DNA from: Listeria grandensis FSL F6-0971
GTDB lineage: Bacteria > Bacillota > Bacilli > Lactobacillales > Listeriaceae
Assembly: GCF_000525835.1 (NCBI RefSeq)
Contig: NZ_AODD01000009.1
Location: forward strand, 1-64,000
Reading direction: 5' to 3'
DNA: 64,000 bases
Shown here in pieces: positions 26,978 through 35,913 of this stretch; the stretch's first letter is position 1; each line of letters starts with the position of its first letter. The notes below the pieces were generated by a model. The model searched no databases and was not told the origin of the DNA. It saw only the letters and a program-made list of their open reading frames with translations. A program made the translations under genes and the position numbers.

Positions 26978-26997
26978 TACCAATTACAAAATTGGTA
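26978..26997. promoter_or_regulatory. palindrome between divergent promoters
   Basis: TACCAATT-ACAA-AATTGGTA: perfect eight-base arms. It lies just upstream of the -35 elements of both the glmS promoter and the divergent mini-LPXTG promoter, so it may be an operator; the protein is unknown. Confidence 0.45.
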
Positions 26998-27003
26998 TAG
27001 CCG

Positions 27004-27032
27004 TTGACAAAAAGTAGTTTTTATTTGATAAT
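27004..27032 (+). promoter_or_regulatory. promoter of mini-LPXTG gene
   Basis: Consensus TTGACA (27004-27009) and GATAAT (27027-27032) separated by exactly 17 bases, about 85 bases upstream of the start codon. Confidence 0.75.
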
Positions 27033-27119
27033 GGAGAGGAAGCGTCATTTCCTGTCATAATCAGGTTTTAGCGATGATACGATGTAGAATTTCAAATCAT
27101 GAAACTTGGAGGTTAACAC

Positions 27120-27330
27120 ATGAAATTTTTTTCAGAAAATACTTGCTGGGTTTACAACACTTTTTGTTGCGTGGGCCATTTTTTGGAAATTCGGTTCATT
27201 ACAAACAGTCCATGCTGTCGAAATGAATGAATTACCAGGAACCGGCGACAACTTCTCGATTTGGACCATTGTAATAGGTGGTATCTTGATTATTGCCGCG
27301 ATTGTACTATTATTACGAAAAAAATGGTAA
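27120..27330 (+). pseudogene. mini LPXTG wall protein, frameshifted at a T7 tract
   Basis: A well-formed RBS (TTGGAGG) and ATG at 27120 begin MKFF, but seven T at 27126-27132 shift the frame. With six T the product is a 69-residue protein: a signal peptide (KILAGFTTLFVAWAIF), a short VHAVEMNE stretch, LPGTGDN sorting motif, membrane helix and RKKW tail. Almost nothing would remain outside the membrane between cleavage site and sorting signal. It has a good promoter and terminator, so it appears to be a real gene. The extra T is a sequencing error or a slippage (phase-variable) site. Confidence 0.7.
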
Positions 27331-27331
27331 A

Positions 27332-27370
27332 AAAAGAAATTCGATCCTAATTAGGCGTCGAATTTCTTTT
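27332..27370. terminator. bidirectional terminator
   Basis: AAAAGAAATTCGA (27332-27344) and TCGAATTTCTTTT (27358-27370) form a perfect stem, serving the mini-LPXTG gene and the convergent membrane protein gene, whose stop codon lies in the loop. Confidence 0.85.
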
Positions 27371-28154
27371 TTTCTGTCGCTATGACTAAGAACAGACTCG
27401 CAAATATGCCGAGTGTACCGATAATTAATTTAAGCGCGACAATCGTATTTTCATCTTGACCAATTTGCGAACCGATCTGTGAGCCAATTTTTTGGAGTAT
27501 TTGTTCGAGCCATAGATATTCTGTCAAGAAATTGAAAGATAGGCCTAGTAGCGGCGCCGTGATGAAGGCATTTGGTTTTTTAAATCCGAATAGAATAGCA
27601 AGTAGGAAGAAAAATGCAATGCCTATTCCAAGATACGCATCAAACGGTGTTGTGAAAAAGAATTCTTCGCCAGATAAGACGATGACCGCGATTGTAACCG
27701 ACAGTCCTAAACCAAGTATTGCGAAAAATACGCCTGCCCAACGCCATTTTTTTTGCCAATCTATGCTTGGTGTTGACGGCTTCTCCGTTGTGTTTATGAA
27801 AGGCGAAACGAGACCGATGAGTGCAACTAAAAGCGTGATAATACGAGAATAATCTAGCATGTCTAACTCGCCTGCATCGATCCATGGTTTCATTTGATTT
27901 TGCCATAACATCCAACCTTGAAAAACACTAAACCCAAGTAAAATGACTAAATTAGCCGCTAAAGAGGACTTATCTAGCAGTGCCAATATACCAAAAACGA
28001 ATAGTAATACGGTTAAAGCCAATGTTACCCACAAAATCCACGTTAACTTAAAATCGGAGCCATTTAGTGCCCAGCTGTATAAAAAACTACTAACATTAGG
28101 TAGCAACGTTGTCCCTAAAAATAACATGATAAATCCACTTACTTGTTTCTTCAT
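27351..28154 (-). CDS. multi-pass membrane protein of unknown function
   Basis: A 267-residue protein with about seven to eight predicted membrane helices, paired in the order N-terminal 2, middle 2, then 3 to 4. A soluble linker (TTEKPSTPSIDWQKKWR) lies near residue 130, and a short GSQIGSQIGQDEN repeat lies near 235. AGGAGTTGTAGG precedes the ATG. No family is recognised. It is on the same strand as two other uncharacterised genes upstream, possibly one transcript. Confidence 0.65.
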   Translation of the reverse strand: MKKQVSGFIMLFLGTTLLPNVSSFLYSWALNGSDFKLTWILWVTLALTVLLFVFGILALLDKSSLAANLVILLGFSVFQGWMLWQNQMKPWIDAGELDMLDYSRIITLLVALIGLVSPFINTTEKPSTPSIDWQKKWRWAGVFFAILGLGLSVTIAVIVLSGEEFFFTTPFDAYLGIGIAFFFLLAILFGFKKPNAFITAPLLGLSFNFLTEYLWLEQILQKIGSQIGSQIGQDENTIVALKLIIGTLGIFASLFLVIATEKKKFDA

Positions 28155-28210
28155 CCTACAACTCCTCGTTGTTTTTTTGAAAACCTTCTGGGAAGCTGTA
28201 TTTTCTGTGC

Positions 28211-28699
28211 CTATAGCAGGTTCATTTTTTTGCCGTCCACAATATATTCAAGCTCGGATAAACGCCAGAACTCTTCTTCTTTGTAGACATAGCGGTATGT
28301 CGCATTGAAAACGTAATCATCTGTCGCGCCGACTCTGAATCCTGGATTTTCGAAAGTGAAGCGTTGGATAATACCAACTTCTGGCTCAATCATGCCGATA
28401 TCATTCTTGCCGGCATCAAAATAAGCTGTACCAATCGATCTACCACCGACCGTAATATTAAAGGAAAATACAATTTGTTGCACTTGCACATCTAAGAAAT
28501 TGGCGAGAACAATATTAAAATGAATGTTCTCCTCCGTGATTTCTAGACCAAATGGGAAAAGTTCCATCTCCCAGCGCGCATCTTTGCCTTCCTTTATTTG
28601 TTCCATAATTCGTTCGCTCATTGAAATATCTTCCATTGACGGAAAAGTGCTTACCATTTCTCTCTTCTGCAAATCATAAAGTGACCAAGTTAGTTCCAT
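28211..28699 (-). CDS. SLAP-domain-like protein
   Basis: A 162-residue soluble protein without signal peptide. The start at 28699 (MELTWSL) has GGAGGTAACT upstream; the ORF extension to 28735 would include this RBS. The central part (IHFNIVLANFLDVQVQQI...GRSIGTAYFDA...IEPEVGIIQRFTFEN) has the beta-strand pattern of SLAP domains found in Listeria and Bacillus proteins associated with accessory secretion. The resemblance is by eye only. Function unknown. Confidence 0.55.
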   Translation of the reverse strand: MELTWSLYDLQKREMVSTFPSMEDISMSERIMEQIKEGKDARWEMELFPFGLEITEENIHFNIVLANFLDVQVQQIVFSFNITVGGRSIGTAYFDAGKNDIGMIEPEVGIIQRFTFENPGFRVGATDDYVFNATYRYVYKEEEFWRLSELEYIVDGKKMNLL

Positions 28700-28773
28700 A
28701 GTAGTTACCTCCATAAAAAATACCCTTTTCACCATTGTATCAGAAAAAAGATATTTCCACGATTAAAATATGG

Positions 28774-29166
28774 TTATATTGGTGAAAAAATCTTTTTTTC
28801 GAAAAGATAGGAAAGTGTCTCCGTATGCCAAGGTCTTCCAAAAACCCGCTTACTGACGAAATATTGGGCGCGTTCCACTTGCCCTTCTTCATTTTCTGCT
28901 TCCATCGCTAGTTTATGTACGAAACGTTTTTTATCAAGGCGAATGGCCCGGATTTTGTCTTTTGGTAAAAAATACATGTGCGTTTCGGATTTGCTGACGA
29001 TGGAAAAAGAGAAGGTGATCAGGCCGACTTCTGTGAAAACGAGTACGAGACTGTGCCTAGTGCGCATCAACGGGCCAGCATACATGAGACGCTGAAAACT
29101 CGTCGACATGCCATTGTCCGCTAAATATTGATTGACTTCTGTTTCTATTTGATCTTTCATTGCCAT
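28774..29166 (-). CDS. conserved hypothetical protein, PH-like fold possible
   Basis: A 130-residue soluble protein. The start at 29166 (MAMKDQIE) follows GAAGAGG by about 11 bases; an upstream GTG overlaps the RBS. Alternating hydrophobic strands (SLVLVFTEVGLITFSFS, MYFLPKDKIRAIRLDKK) ending in an amphipathic helix are compatible with a small PH-like (YokE-type) domain. No catalytic motif seen. Confidence 0.55.
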   Translation of the reverse strand: MAMKDQIETEVNQYLADNGMSTSFQRLMYAGPLMRTRHSLVLVFTEVGLITFSFSIVSKSETHMYFLPKDKIRAIRLDKKRFVHKLAMEAENEEGQVERAQYFVSKRVFGRPWHTETLSYLFEKKIFSPI

Positions 29167-29206
29167 ATGTGGATTCACCTCTTCTATCTATTCTAACACA
29201 AAATGA

Positions 29207-29242
29207 AAAGGCTGGGCGTGAATTAATTGCCCAGCCTTCTTT
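29207..29242 (-). terminator. intrinsic terminator of PTS-transketolase operon
   Basis: AAGGCTGGGC and GCCCAGCCTT form a ten-pair stem with loop AATTAATTCAC, followed on the minus strand by TTTCATTTT. It also faces the 5' region of the neighbouring gene. Confidence 0.8.
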
Positions 29243-30184
29243 TTATGAAATCATTTTTTTCGCTTGTAAAACTATATGTTCAGCGGTAAGTCCGTAAAAC
29301 TCCTGGAGATATGGCATCAAACCAACCTGACCGAATTGTTCGCGGACACCGATGCGATACAGCGGAACGGGATGGTGCTCTCCGAGAAATTCCGCGACAG
29401 CACTTCCAAGCCCGCCGTTTACGTTGTGATTTTCTGTGGTGATGACGCGTCCTGTTTTTTTGACAGATTCGAGAAGTGTTGCACCATCTAATGGTTTGAT
29501 TGAAAACAAGTCAATAACTTCGGCCGAGATGCCGATTTCTTTGAGGCTTGCCGCCGCCTTTAAGCTTTCCGCAACCATGATTCCTGCGGCGCAAATCGTA
29601 ATGTCCGTACCTTGATGCAAAATTTGTGCTTTTTCAAAGGTGGTATTTGGTTTATACAGTTGTGTCGCGTTTTTACGAATTGTCCGGATATAGTGTAAAC
29701 CGCCTTTTTCGTAGGCTTGTTCGAGGAGCCATCCGAATTGAATCGCGTCGCTAGCCTCATAAACATACGCATTTGGGATTTCGCGCATTAAGGCGATGTC
29801 CTCAAACGTCATGTGCGTGCCGCCATTATGTTCTGCGGAAACGCCTGCGTCAGAGCCAACGATCACGGCTGAAACTTGCGCATAGCCAAGCGATACAAAA
29901 ACTTGATCAAAAGCACGACGCGTCACAAATTGGCCAAACGAATGAATAAATGGCTTGCGTCCAAGCACGCTAAGTCCCGCGGCGATGCCCATCATGTTTG
30001 CCTCCATAATCCCGACGTTCACGTACTGGCCTGGTAACTCCTCTTTTAGCCCTCCAGTCGACATCGAGCTACTCAAATCAGCCTCCAGCGCAATTACATT
30101 CGGATCTGCGGCTGCTAGTTTTCGTATCGTGTCTGCGTAAACTTGGCGCATCTCTATTTGGTCTTTTTCAAGTACGAGCGTCAT
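29243..30184 (-). CDS. transketolase, C-terminal subunit
   Basis: A 313-residue half transketolase carrying the pyrimidine-binding domain (about 1-170) and C-terminal domain (about 190-310). Glu of the pyrimidine domain lies in GIMEANMMGIAAGLS, and SAEHNGGTHMTFEDIALMR is the conserved substrate and cofactor region. It needs the N-terminal subunit encoded immediately upstream (four-base overlap) to form the active TPP enzyme. In a PTS operon it probably processes a pentulose or pentose phosphate. Confidence 0.92.
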   Translation of the reverse strand: MTLVLEKDQIEMRQVYADTIRKLAAADPNVIALEADLSSSMSTGGLKEELPGQYVNVGIMEANMMGIAAGLSVLGRKPFIHSFGQFVTRRAFDQVFVSLGYAQVSAVIVGSDAGVSAEHNGGTHMTFEDIALMREIPNAYVYEASDAIQFGWLLEQAYEKGGLHYIRTIRKNATQLYKPNTTFEKAQILHQGTDITICAAGIMVAESLKAAASLKEIGISAEVIDLFSIKPLDGATLLESVKKTGRVITTENHNVNGGLGSAVAEFLGEHHPVPLYRIGVREQFGQVGLMPYLQEFYGLTAEHIVLQAKKMIS

Positions 30185-31026
30185 TGTGCCACCCCTTCCA
30201 AATCGTTTTCTAATGCCAAAATGGCACCGTCAATCGCTTGCCAATCCGCGTCATCTGGGCGCAAATGATGATTATCCGCCTTCTCCTCAATATGCGTCAC
30301 GCCCTGCCCCTTCACCGTATCTAGCACAATCGCGTGCGGCTTTCCAGAGGTTCTTTTTGCCGTCTGGATCGCTTCATCTATGACCTGCGTCGAACTACCA
30401 TCCACCTTCGACGTATGAAATCCAAACGCCTGCATCTTCCACTCCAAATCGAGCGGATCAATAATATCCGCCGTCAAACCGTCCAACTGCTTCTTATTAT
30501 CATCAATCAATACAATCATGCGGTCCAGCCGGTGGTGCCCAATAAACTGAAACGCCTCCCAGCACTGGCCCTCGTTAGGCTCGCCGTCCCCGACAATCGC
30601 ATACGTATAATTCTCACGTCCAGCCAACATATTCCCAAATGCAATCCCGCCAGCGACCGAAATCCCCTGACCAAGCGAACCCGTTGTCATTTCCACACCC
30701 GGCGTCAAGTTCCGATCCGGATGCGACGGCAAACGCGTGCCGTTCTGATTCAACGTATACAACTCCTCCTCCGCGAAAAATCCCTTCAAGAACAGCGTCG
30801 CGTACAAAGCCGGCCCACCATGTCCCTTCGACAGAACGAAATAATCACGATTCGCGTCCTCCGGCTTCTCCGGATCCACCGCCAAATGCTTCCCGTAAAT
30901 CACCGCCAACGCCTCCACGATCGATAAACTCCCACCAAAATGACCAAATCCAAGCGCTCGTAGCTCCTTCAACGTATACAGCCGTATTTGCTTCGCGGCC
31001 ACATCCAGATTTTTAGCCAACATCAT
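30181..31026 (-). CDS. transketolase, N-terminal subunit
   Basis: A 281-residue partner of the C-terminal subunit. The TPP/Mg2+ motif is GDGEPNEGQCWEA...LIDDNKKQ (about 150-185), and SKGHGGPALYA (about 68) and GSLGQGIS (about 117) carry the conserved His and Gly residues. Split transketolases with ascorbate-type PTS genes occur in many Firmicutes. The start overlaps the PTS IIC stop by four bases, so translation is coupled. Confidence 0.93.
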   Translation of the reverse strand: MMLAKNLDVAAKQIRLYTLKELRALGFGHFGGSLSIVEALAVIYGKHLAVDPEKPEDANRDYFVLSKGHGGPALYATLFLKGFFAEEELYTLNQNGTRLPSHPDRNLTPGVEMTTGSLGQGISVAGGIAFGNMLAGRENYTYAIVGDGEPNEGQCWEAFQFIGHHRLDRMIVLIDDNKKQLDGLTADIIDPLDLEWKMQAFGFHTSKVDGSSTQVIDEAIQTAKRTSGKPHAIVLDTVKGQGVTHIEEKADNHHLRPDDADWQAIDGAILALENDLEGVAQ

Positions 31027-32389
31027 GCTTCCTCCTCTACCGCGTTCCTTTTTTTCCGTTTCATACTAAGCAAGAACATCACGGCCAGAATCGCGACCAA
31101 ACTCACCACAATCGCAATCGTCCCGCCATGATTCGCGAGCACACCGAAGAAAATCCCACTCACACCAAAATCAGTATCCGAGAACGTCGAATTCGCAAAC
31201 CCAAGATTTCCGAGCACCGGCATCAAGAAAACAGGCAAGAAACTAATCAAAATCCCGTTCACAAACGCTCCGAGAACCGCGCCACGAACACCGCCCGTCG
31301 CATTCCCAAACACACCAGCCGCAGCCCCCGTGAAGAAATGTGGCACAACGCCAGGCAAAATAATCACGCCACCCGTAAACGTCATGATCACCATACTAAC
31401 AATCCCGCCAATAAAGCTCGAGAAGAACCCAATCAACACAGCATTCGGCGCATACGGATAAATAATCGGCACATCCAGCGCAGGTTTTGCATTCGGCACC
31501 AAACGCTCCGAAATCCCTTTAAACGCCGGCACAATCTCCGCCAACACAAGCCGCACGCCAGATAAAATAATAAACACACCCGCCGCAAAAGTCCCAGCCT
31601 GAATCATCGCAAACACAAGATAATTCGTGCCATCACTCAAGTTGGCCTCCACATAACTAGGCCCCGCAAACAGCGCCACGACTACATAAATCACCATCAT
31701 CGTTAGCGCAATACTCACCGTACTGTCCCGTAAAAAGCCTAATCCTTTCGGAAAATTAATTTTCTCCGTCGATTTCGGATTTTTGCCAGCGACCGCTTTG
31801 CCGACAAGACCACTCACCGCATAACCAACCGCACTAAAATGGCCCAACGCCACGTTGTCATTCCCCGTCAAAATTCGCATAAACGGTTGCACAATCGCCG
31901 GAGAAAGCGACATGATAATTCCAAGCGCCACAGCTCCCGCCATGATCAGCGGAACCGACGTGAAGCCCGCCACCGTCATGATTACCGCCAACATACACGC
32001 CATATAAAGCGTATGATGCCCCGTCAAAAAGATATATTTAAACTTCGTGAACCGTGCAATCAAAATATTGACCATCATTCCGAAAAACATGATTAACGCC
32101 GTATTCGTCCCATATTCCGTCAAGGCCATCGCAACAATCGCTTCATTATTTGGCACGACTCCCGTCACATGAAAAGCCGCCTTAAACATCTCCCAAATGG
32201 CGCGAGTGATGCCGATAAAATCCCAGCCCCCGCCGAAATCACGAGGAAACCGACAAACGTTTTCGTCGTCCCTTTTAGCGTGTCCGATAATTTTTTCCGT
32301 TGCGCAATCAAACCGATGAGCGCGATTAACGCCACCAGAATCGCTGGTTGACTCAGAATATCCACTAACACTTTTAGAAAGTCATTCAT
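31023..32389 (-). CDS. PTS ascorbate-type IIC component (frameshifted as read)
   Basis: An SgaT/UlaA-type permease; intact length would be about 455 residues with some 11 membrane segments. The N-terminal part (MNDFLKVLVDILSQPAIL...SASLAPFG) and the remainder (EMFKAAFHVTGVVPNNEAIV...) are in different frames; a fourth G at 32192-32194 would join them. GGGGAAGAG precedes the ATG at 32389. It carries the sugar across the membrane while IIB phosphorylates it. Ascorbate itself is uncertain: the downstream transketolase suggests a pentose-like substrate. Confidence 0.87.
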
Positions 32390-32410
32390 ATCTCTTCCCC
32401 CTCCCCATTT

Positions 32411-32692
32411 TTAAATCAAGCCCTTGTCCCGAACAACCGCCGTTACCTTCTCGCGCAGCTCATCCATGTCGATTATACTGTCCAGCACAATCACCTCACC
32501 GAGCGATTCGCCGCCCTCCGCAATGTCCTTCGCGAGGAAAAACACGTCCGCACTATCCGGAGTCGCCGAACTTAGATCCGAATGCGACACCTCCACATCC
32601 GTCACGCCCAGCTCCTTCAACACCTGATTAATATTCATCTCTACCATAAAACTCGTACCAAGACCAGACCCACAAACCGCTAAAATTCTCAT
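32411..32692 (-). CDS. PTS ascorbate-type IIB component
   Basis: A 93-residue SgaB/UlaB-like protein. The phosphocysteine is Cys8 in RILAVCGSGLGTSFM. It receives phosphate from an EIIA domain and passes it to the sugar bound by IIC. No separate EIIA gene is present; the regulator upstream carries one. It overlaps the regulator stop by four bases. Confidence 0.93.
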   Translation of the reverse strand: MRILAVCGSGLGTSFMVEMNINQVLKELGVTDVEVSHSDLSSATPDSADVFFLAKDIAEGGESLGEVIVLDSIIDMDELREKVTAVVRDKGLI

Positions 32693-34716
32693 TCCTGTTC
32701 CTCTCCTTCTATTAAATCTGTAATTTCTTCCACTGTTTCTGCCTGCTTCAATTTCTCCAAAGCCACATCATTCGTCAAAAATCGCGTCAATTGCGACAAC
32801 GCCTTCAAATGAGCCTCATTATCCACTGCCGCCAAACAAATAAAAATATCAATCGCGGGACCCGAATCGTCTACCAAATGCACTGGCGTCCGCGTTCGCA
32901 AAAACGACATCCCAATTTGATTCACACCTTTTTCCGGTCTCGCATGCGGAATCGCAATCCCTTTTCCAATATGAATGTACGTCCCCATTTCCTCGACCGT
33001 TTCAATCATCGCATCCACATAATCCGTTTTCACACGATTTCCCGTCACAAGCGGTGCTGCGGCAAGTCGAATCGCCTCTTTCCAACCCAATTCCTCATCC
33101 GTAAACTGAATCATATCCTTCGTTAATAATTCTGATAGCATTGGCGCATATCCCCTCTCTATCGACACTTTTCCGTAAATCTTATTAAATATGGCATCAT
33201 ATAATTTCTGCTCATCCTCAATCACCGCGTGCCGTTCAATGATTTCGAGTAACGCATCCACAGAAATATGGCGGTGATCGATCGTTGGAAAATCCGCCGC
33301 GACCGCCTGAATCAAGTAATTCTTTTCAAGCGACGTCAATAGCGGCTGCACTAAGTACACCGGTTTTCGCGTCGGCACATACACCGTCGAAAAAATCATA
33401 TCGTATCCCGACTCTGGAATATTCGCCCCGTCCGCCATAACGAAACGCAACTCCGGAAACAACTGGCGCAACTGCGATTTCATCATCAGCGACGTACTAA
33501 TCCCGTTCGGACAAACCAACAACGCCTCAAAATCCCGCCGCGCCTCGCGCTTCTGCTCAAAATACCCACCAAAATGAATCGTAAAATAACCAATCTCCGC
33601 TTCGCTTACGGTTTTCCCAGTCAGTTTTGCAAGTGGTGACAACGCCTGCCTCACAAACTCGAACAACTCTGGGTGCGCCGTCTTAATTTGCTCCGTCATT
33701 GGCGCGATCAGTGGCAGCGAAAACACGATTCGGAAATACGCCGGCACCAGGTGGTCGTAAAGACTCCGCCGCAACTCGCGCTTATTATCCAGCGTCAACA
33801 ACGTCAGCTTCTCAAAAGCCGCAATAATCCGATCCGCCAAATCCAGCAACACCGCATGCTCACCCATCTCCGCCGTCCGCTGCGCCCCAATCACCTGCAC
33901 CGTCACGTAAAGCCGCTCCATCTCGTTTTGCGTCCCAAACAGCGCCACCACAAGCGATTCCGTCATCCTATACACCGCCTGCTGCATGATCAACTCCCGC
34001 TCCATACCCGAAAACGCAAGCCCCGCATGCTTCCCGCGACACCTCAGAAACGCCGCCAAATAAAGCCATTCCCGCTGCCGATCCTGCACGAGCTCCACCC
34101 GGTTCACCTTTTGCCAATCAAGCAGCATCCGCTCCGTCGCGTCTAACCGTGCGCGCAGTCCCCAGCTCTCCAGAACGAATTTCAGCGCAATCTCGCCGAG
34201 CGGCAACACCAACAATGCATTCACACAACGCCCCGCTAGCACCCGCTTATCCCGCTCTGTTCCCACCAAATGATACCCAGAAAGCCGCGAATACACCAAT
34301 CGCACATCCGCCTCCGCACAAAACCCACGCACCTTCTTCACATCACTCAGCGCCGTATTCCGACTCACATGCAACACCCGCTGATAATGAAAATTCGATA
34401 TTTCCTCCTGCCGAATAAACGTATACAAATAAAGTAAATAGACCCGATCCTGCTCCCCGAGAAAAAGCTCCTCCTGCCGTATAAATAACTCCGAACCCTC
34501 CAAATAAGCCGTTTTCAGCCCAGGATCGATAATAAAACACTGATTTCGTATGCCAATTTCCGATTTTCCAACATGCCGCAAAGCCTGATTCATCTTTTCA
34601 AAATCATATTGAAACTGCCGCTCCGACAGCCCCATTTTTCGAACAAGCGCCACGCTCGTCATTTTCTCATACCGAATAATCTGCTCAAAAAGCCAAAATG
34701 CACGTTGATCAAACAT
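32689..34716 (-). CDS. PRD-containing transcriptional activator with EIIB-like and EIIA domains
   Basis: A 675-residue regulator of the MtlR/LicR type. Order: helix-turn-helix at the N terminus (about 5-60 and 85-130), PRD1 and PRD2 (about 170-380), an EIIB-like domain with Cys in LLVCPNGISTSLMM (about 400), and a mannitol/fructose-type EIIA domain (about 530-670) with active His in IPHARPEKG. PTS phosphorylation of these domains sets its activity. AGGAGG precedes the ATG. As the operon lacks another EIIA, this domain may also serve the transporter; that is inference. Confidence 0.88.
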   Translation of the reverse strand: MFDQRAFWLFEQIIRYEKMTSVALVRKMGLSERQFQYDFEKMNQALRHVGKSEIGIRNQCFIIDPGLKTAYLEGSELFIRQEELFLGEQDRVYLLYLYTFIRQEEISNFHYQRVLHVSRNTALSDVKKVRGFCAEADVRLVYSRLSGYHLVGTERDKRVLAGRCVNALLVLPLGEIALKFVLESWGLRARLDATERMLLDWQKVNRVELVQDRQREWLYLAAFLRCRGKHAGLAFSGMERELIMQQAVYRMTESLVVALFGTQNEMERLYVTVQVIGAQRTAEMGEHAVLLDLADRIIAAFEKLTLLTLDNKRELRRSLYDHLVPAYFRIVFSLPLIAPMTEQIKTAHPELFEFVRQALSPLAKLTGKTVSEAEIGYFTIHFGGYFEQKREARRDFEALLVCPNGISTSLMMKSQLRQLFPELRFVMADGANIPESGYDMIFSTVYVPTRKPVYLVQPLLTSLEKNYLIQAVAADFPTIDHRHISVDALLEIIERHAVIEDEQKLYDAIFNKIYGKVSIERGYAPMLSELLTKDMIQFTDEELGWKEAIRLAAAPLVTGNRVKTDYVDAMIETVEEMGTYIHIGKGIAIPHARPEKGVNQIGMSFLRTRTPVHLVDDSGPAIDIFICLAAVDNEAHLKALSQLTRFLTNDVALEKLKQAETVEEITDLIEGEEQE

Positions 34717-34740
34717 GATTGCCTCCTCCTTACTTTTTAT

Positions 34741-34755
34741 TTTAAAGCGGTTACA
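34741..34755 (-). promoter_or_regulatory. cre-like site upstream of PTS operon
   Basis: TGTAACCGCTTTAAA on the minus strand is close to the CcpA consensus TGNAANCGNTNNCA and lies 25-40 bases before the regulator start codon, downstream of a TATAAT candidate at 34838-34833. Catabolite repression is likely. Confidence 0.5.
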
Positions 34756-34861
34756 TAAAGATAGCTAGGTGATTTGAGTACAAAGTGTGTGGTGGGTTTG
34801 GAGGCTGGATTGGGTTTTTGGTGGGTATTGTGATTATAGCAGAGGTTTTGGAGGAATGGGA

Positions 34862-34902
34862 AAAAGCCGAGTTCGGGGATTTGTGGTCCGGGAACTCGGC
34901 TT
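34862..34902 (-). terminator. terminator at the end of the T7SS effector module
   Basis: AAGCCGAGTTC and GAACTCGGCTT form a long stem with a 17-base loop, followed on the minus strand by TTTTTCCC. It ends the long T7SS transcript just after 34914. Confidence 0.85.
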
Positions 34903-34913
34903 TGCTATTTAAA

Positions 34914-35488
34914 TTATTTATACCAGTTTATCCATGATTCCTTTTCGTCACTTGGATCATAATAATTAGGTTCTACGCCTCCGTTTGGTTTTATATAAAA
35001 CCCTGTTTTTTCAGATGTATCAGCGTCTTTAGCTTCTAATAGAATTTCGTAATGTCCCGGTTCTAAACCAGGAATAGCACTCAACTCTTTTAGAAATTGC
35101 TCTTTAGCATCTTCCGTCCATGGAGCTGTCTGTCGAAAAGTTAGATTGAATTTTTGGATATGTTCACTCGCATATCCTGTTTCATCAGTACTAAAAACAG
35201 GAGTAGCAATCTGATTTATTACTTCTTTAGCTTCTGCCTTATCGGTTATACCCTCTATATAATATTCGATTGCTTTATCAAGATTTGCATTCGATTCTTC
35301 TCTACTCGAGATTAGCCACCCCAACTCCAATTCAGAATGTTCTTTAAGAAAGCTCCTACTCTTAAGATTTTGGTACAAGTCATCTCCAAAACTCATAGCT
35401 TGCAATGCAAACATAAGCTCCGACTGAATACCGACATCACTATTTGTTTCATCCAGACCATTTCTAGTGACCTTTCCAAGTTTTGCAT
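34914..35488 (-). pseudogene. unknown soluble protein at the end of the T7SS module (probable frameshift)
   Basis: The clear coding part is 34914-35414 or slightly longer, with FALQAMSFGDDLYQNL near its start and a C terminus rich in acidic and aromatic residues (NYYDPSDEKESWINWYK). No conventional start fits this frame. Two repairs are possible. An ATG at 35488 after GAGGGGGA begins MQNLERSLEMV and joins DETNSDVG if one base is restored near 35458, giving about 191 residues. Or one fewer G at 35489-35493 fuses it to the upstream helical protein. The position beside a T7SS effector allows an immunity or accessory role. No family recognised. Confidence 0.55.
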
Positions 35489-35769
35489 TTCCCCCTCATC
35501 ATTGCTTTATACGTGTTCTCTGTTTGGATTGACAAAACTTCTGCCAGTGTTTGGAGTGTCTGTGCTTTGAGTGTGAATCGTGATATTGTTCCTTGATCAT
35601 TGTTAATAATTCTATCTTTAAATTGACCTTCTAAACAAATCGCACTTACTGCTTCTCCTGCTTCTTTCAGCAATTGTGTCAACTCTCCTGAATGCTGTGC
35701 TAATTTCTGCATTTCAACAAGCAGTTGTTCTTGTTCAGTAAGCGAGATCGAAATTTCACCTGCTCCCAT
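35464..35769 (-). CDS. small helical T7SS partner protein (Lap1/DUF3130-like)
   Basis: A 101-residue, signal-less, alpha-helical protein starting MGAGEISISLTEQEQLLVEM. Size and pattern (short beta-like start, long amphipathic helices, ISRFTLKAQTLQTLAEVL near residue 70) resemble the TIGR04197/DUF3130 family, whose members (Lap1) bind LXG toxins and guide them to EssC. AGGTG lies eight bases before the ATG. It follows the large effector in the same strand. The last 10 residues may be altered by a frameshift shared with the next gene. Confidence 0.6.
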   Translation of the reverse strand: MGAGEISISLTEQEQLLVEMQKLAQHSGELTQLLKEAGEAVSAICLEGQFKDRIINNDQGTISRFTLKAQTLQTLAEVLSIQTENTYKAMMRGKCKTWKGH

Positions 35770-35775
35770 ATTTTA

Positions 35776-35913
35776 TCACACCTGCACTTTCATAAATTTA
35801 ACAAATTGCTTTTTCAATGTTTTCCCTGCTATGGAACGAACTTTTTGTCTTGGTAAATCATACTCAATAATCTCTGTATCATTATCGATAGCTCGCTTTA
35901 TAGTTTTTAATTT
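35776..35913 (-). pseudogene. remnant of a small gene between effector and Lap1-like gene
   Basis: An open frame of about 45 codons reads KLKTIKRAIDNDTEIIEYDL...AGKTLKKQFVKFMKVQV and stops six bases before the Lap1-like ATG, the spacing expected in an operon. It has no ATG/GTG/TTG start; the frame opens after a stop at about 35927. The composition is protein-like, so it may be the 3' end of a decayed or truncated gene, perhaps a second effector partner. Weak evidence. Confidence 0.35.

Noticed and set aside
30334-31016. Long plus-strand frames opposite the transketolase genes
   Set aside because: Composition is Arg/Pro/Gln-rich as expected for the reverse of GC-richer coding DNA; no ribosome binding site.
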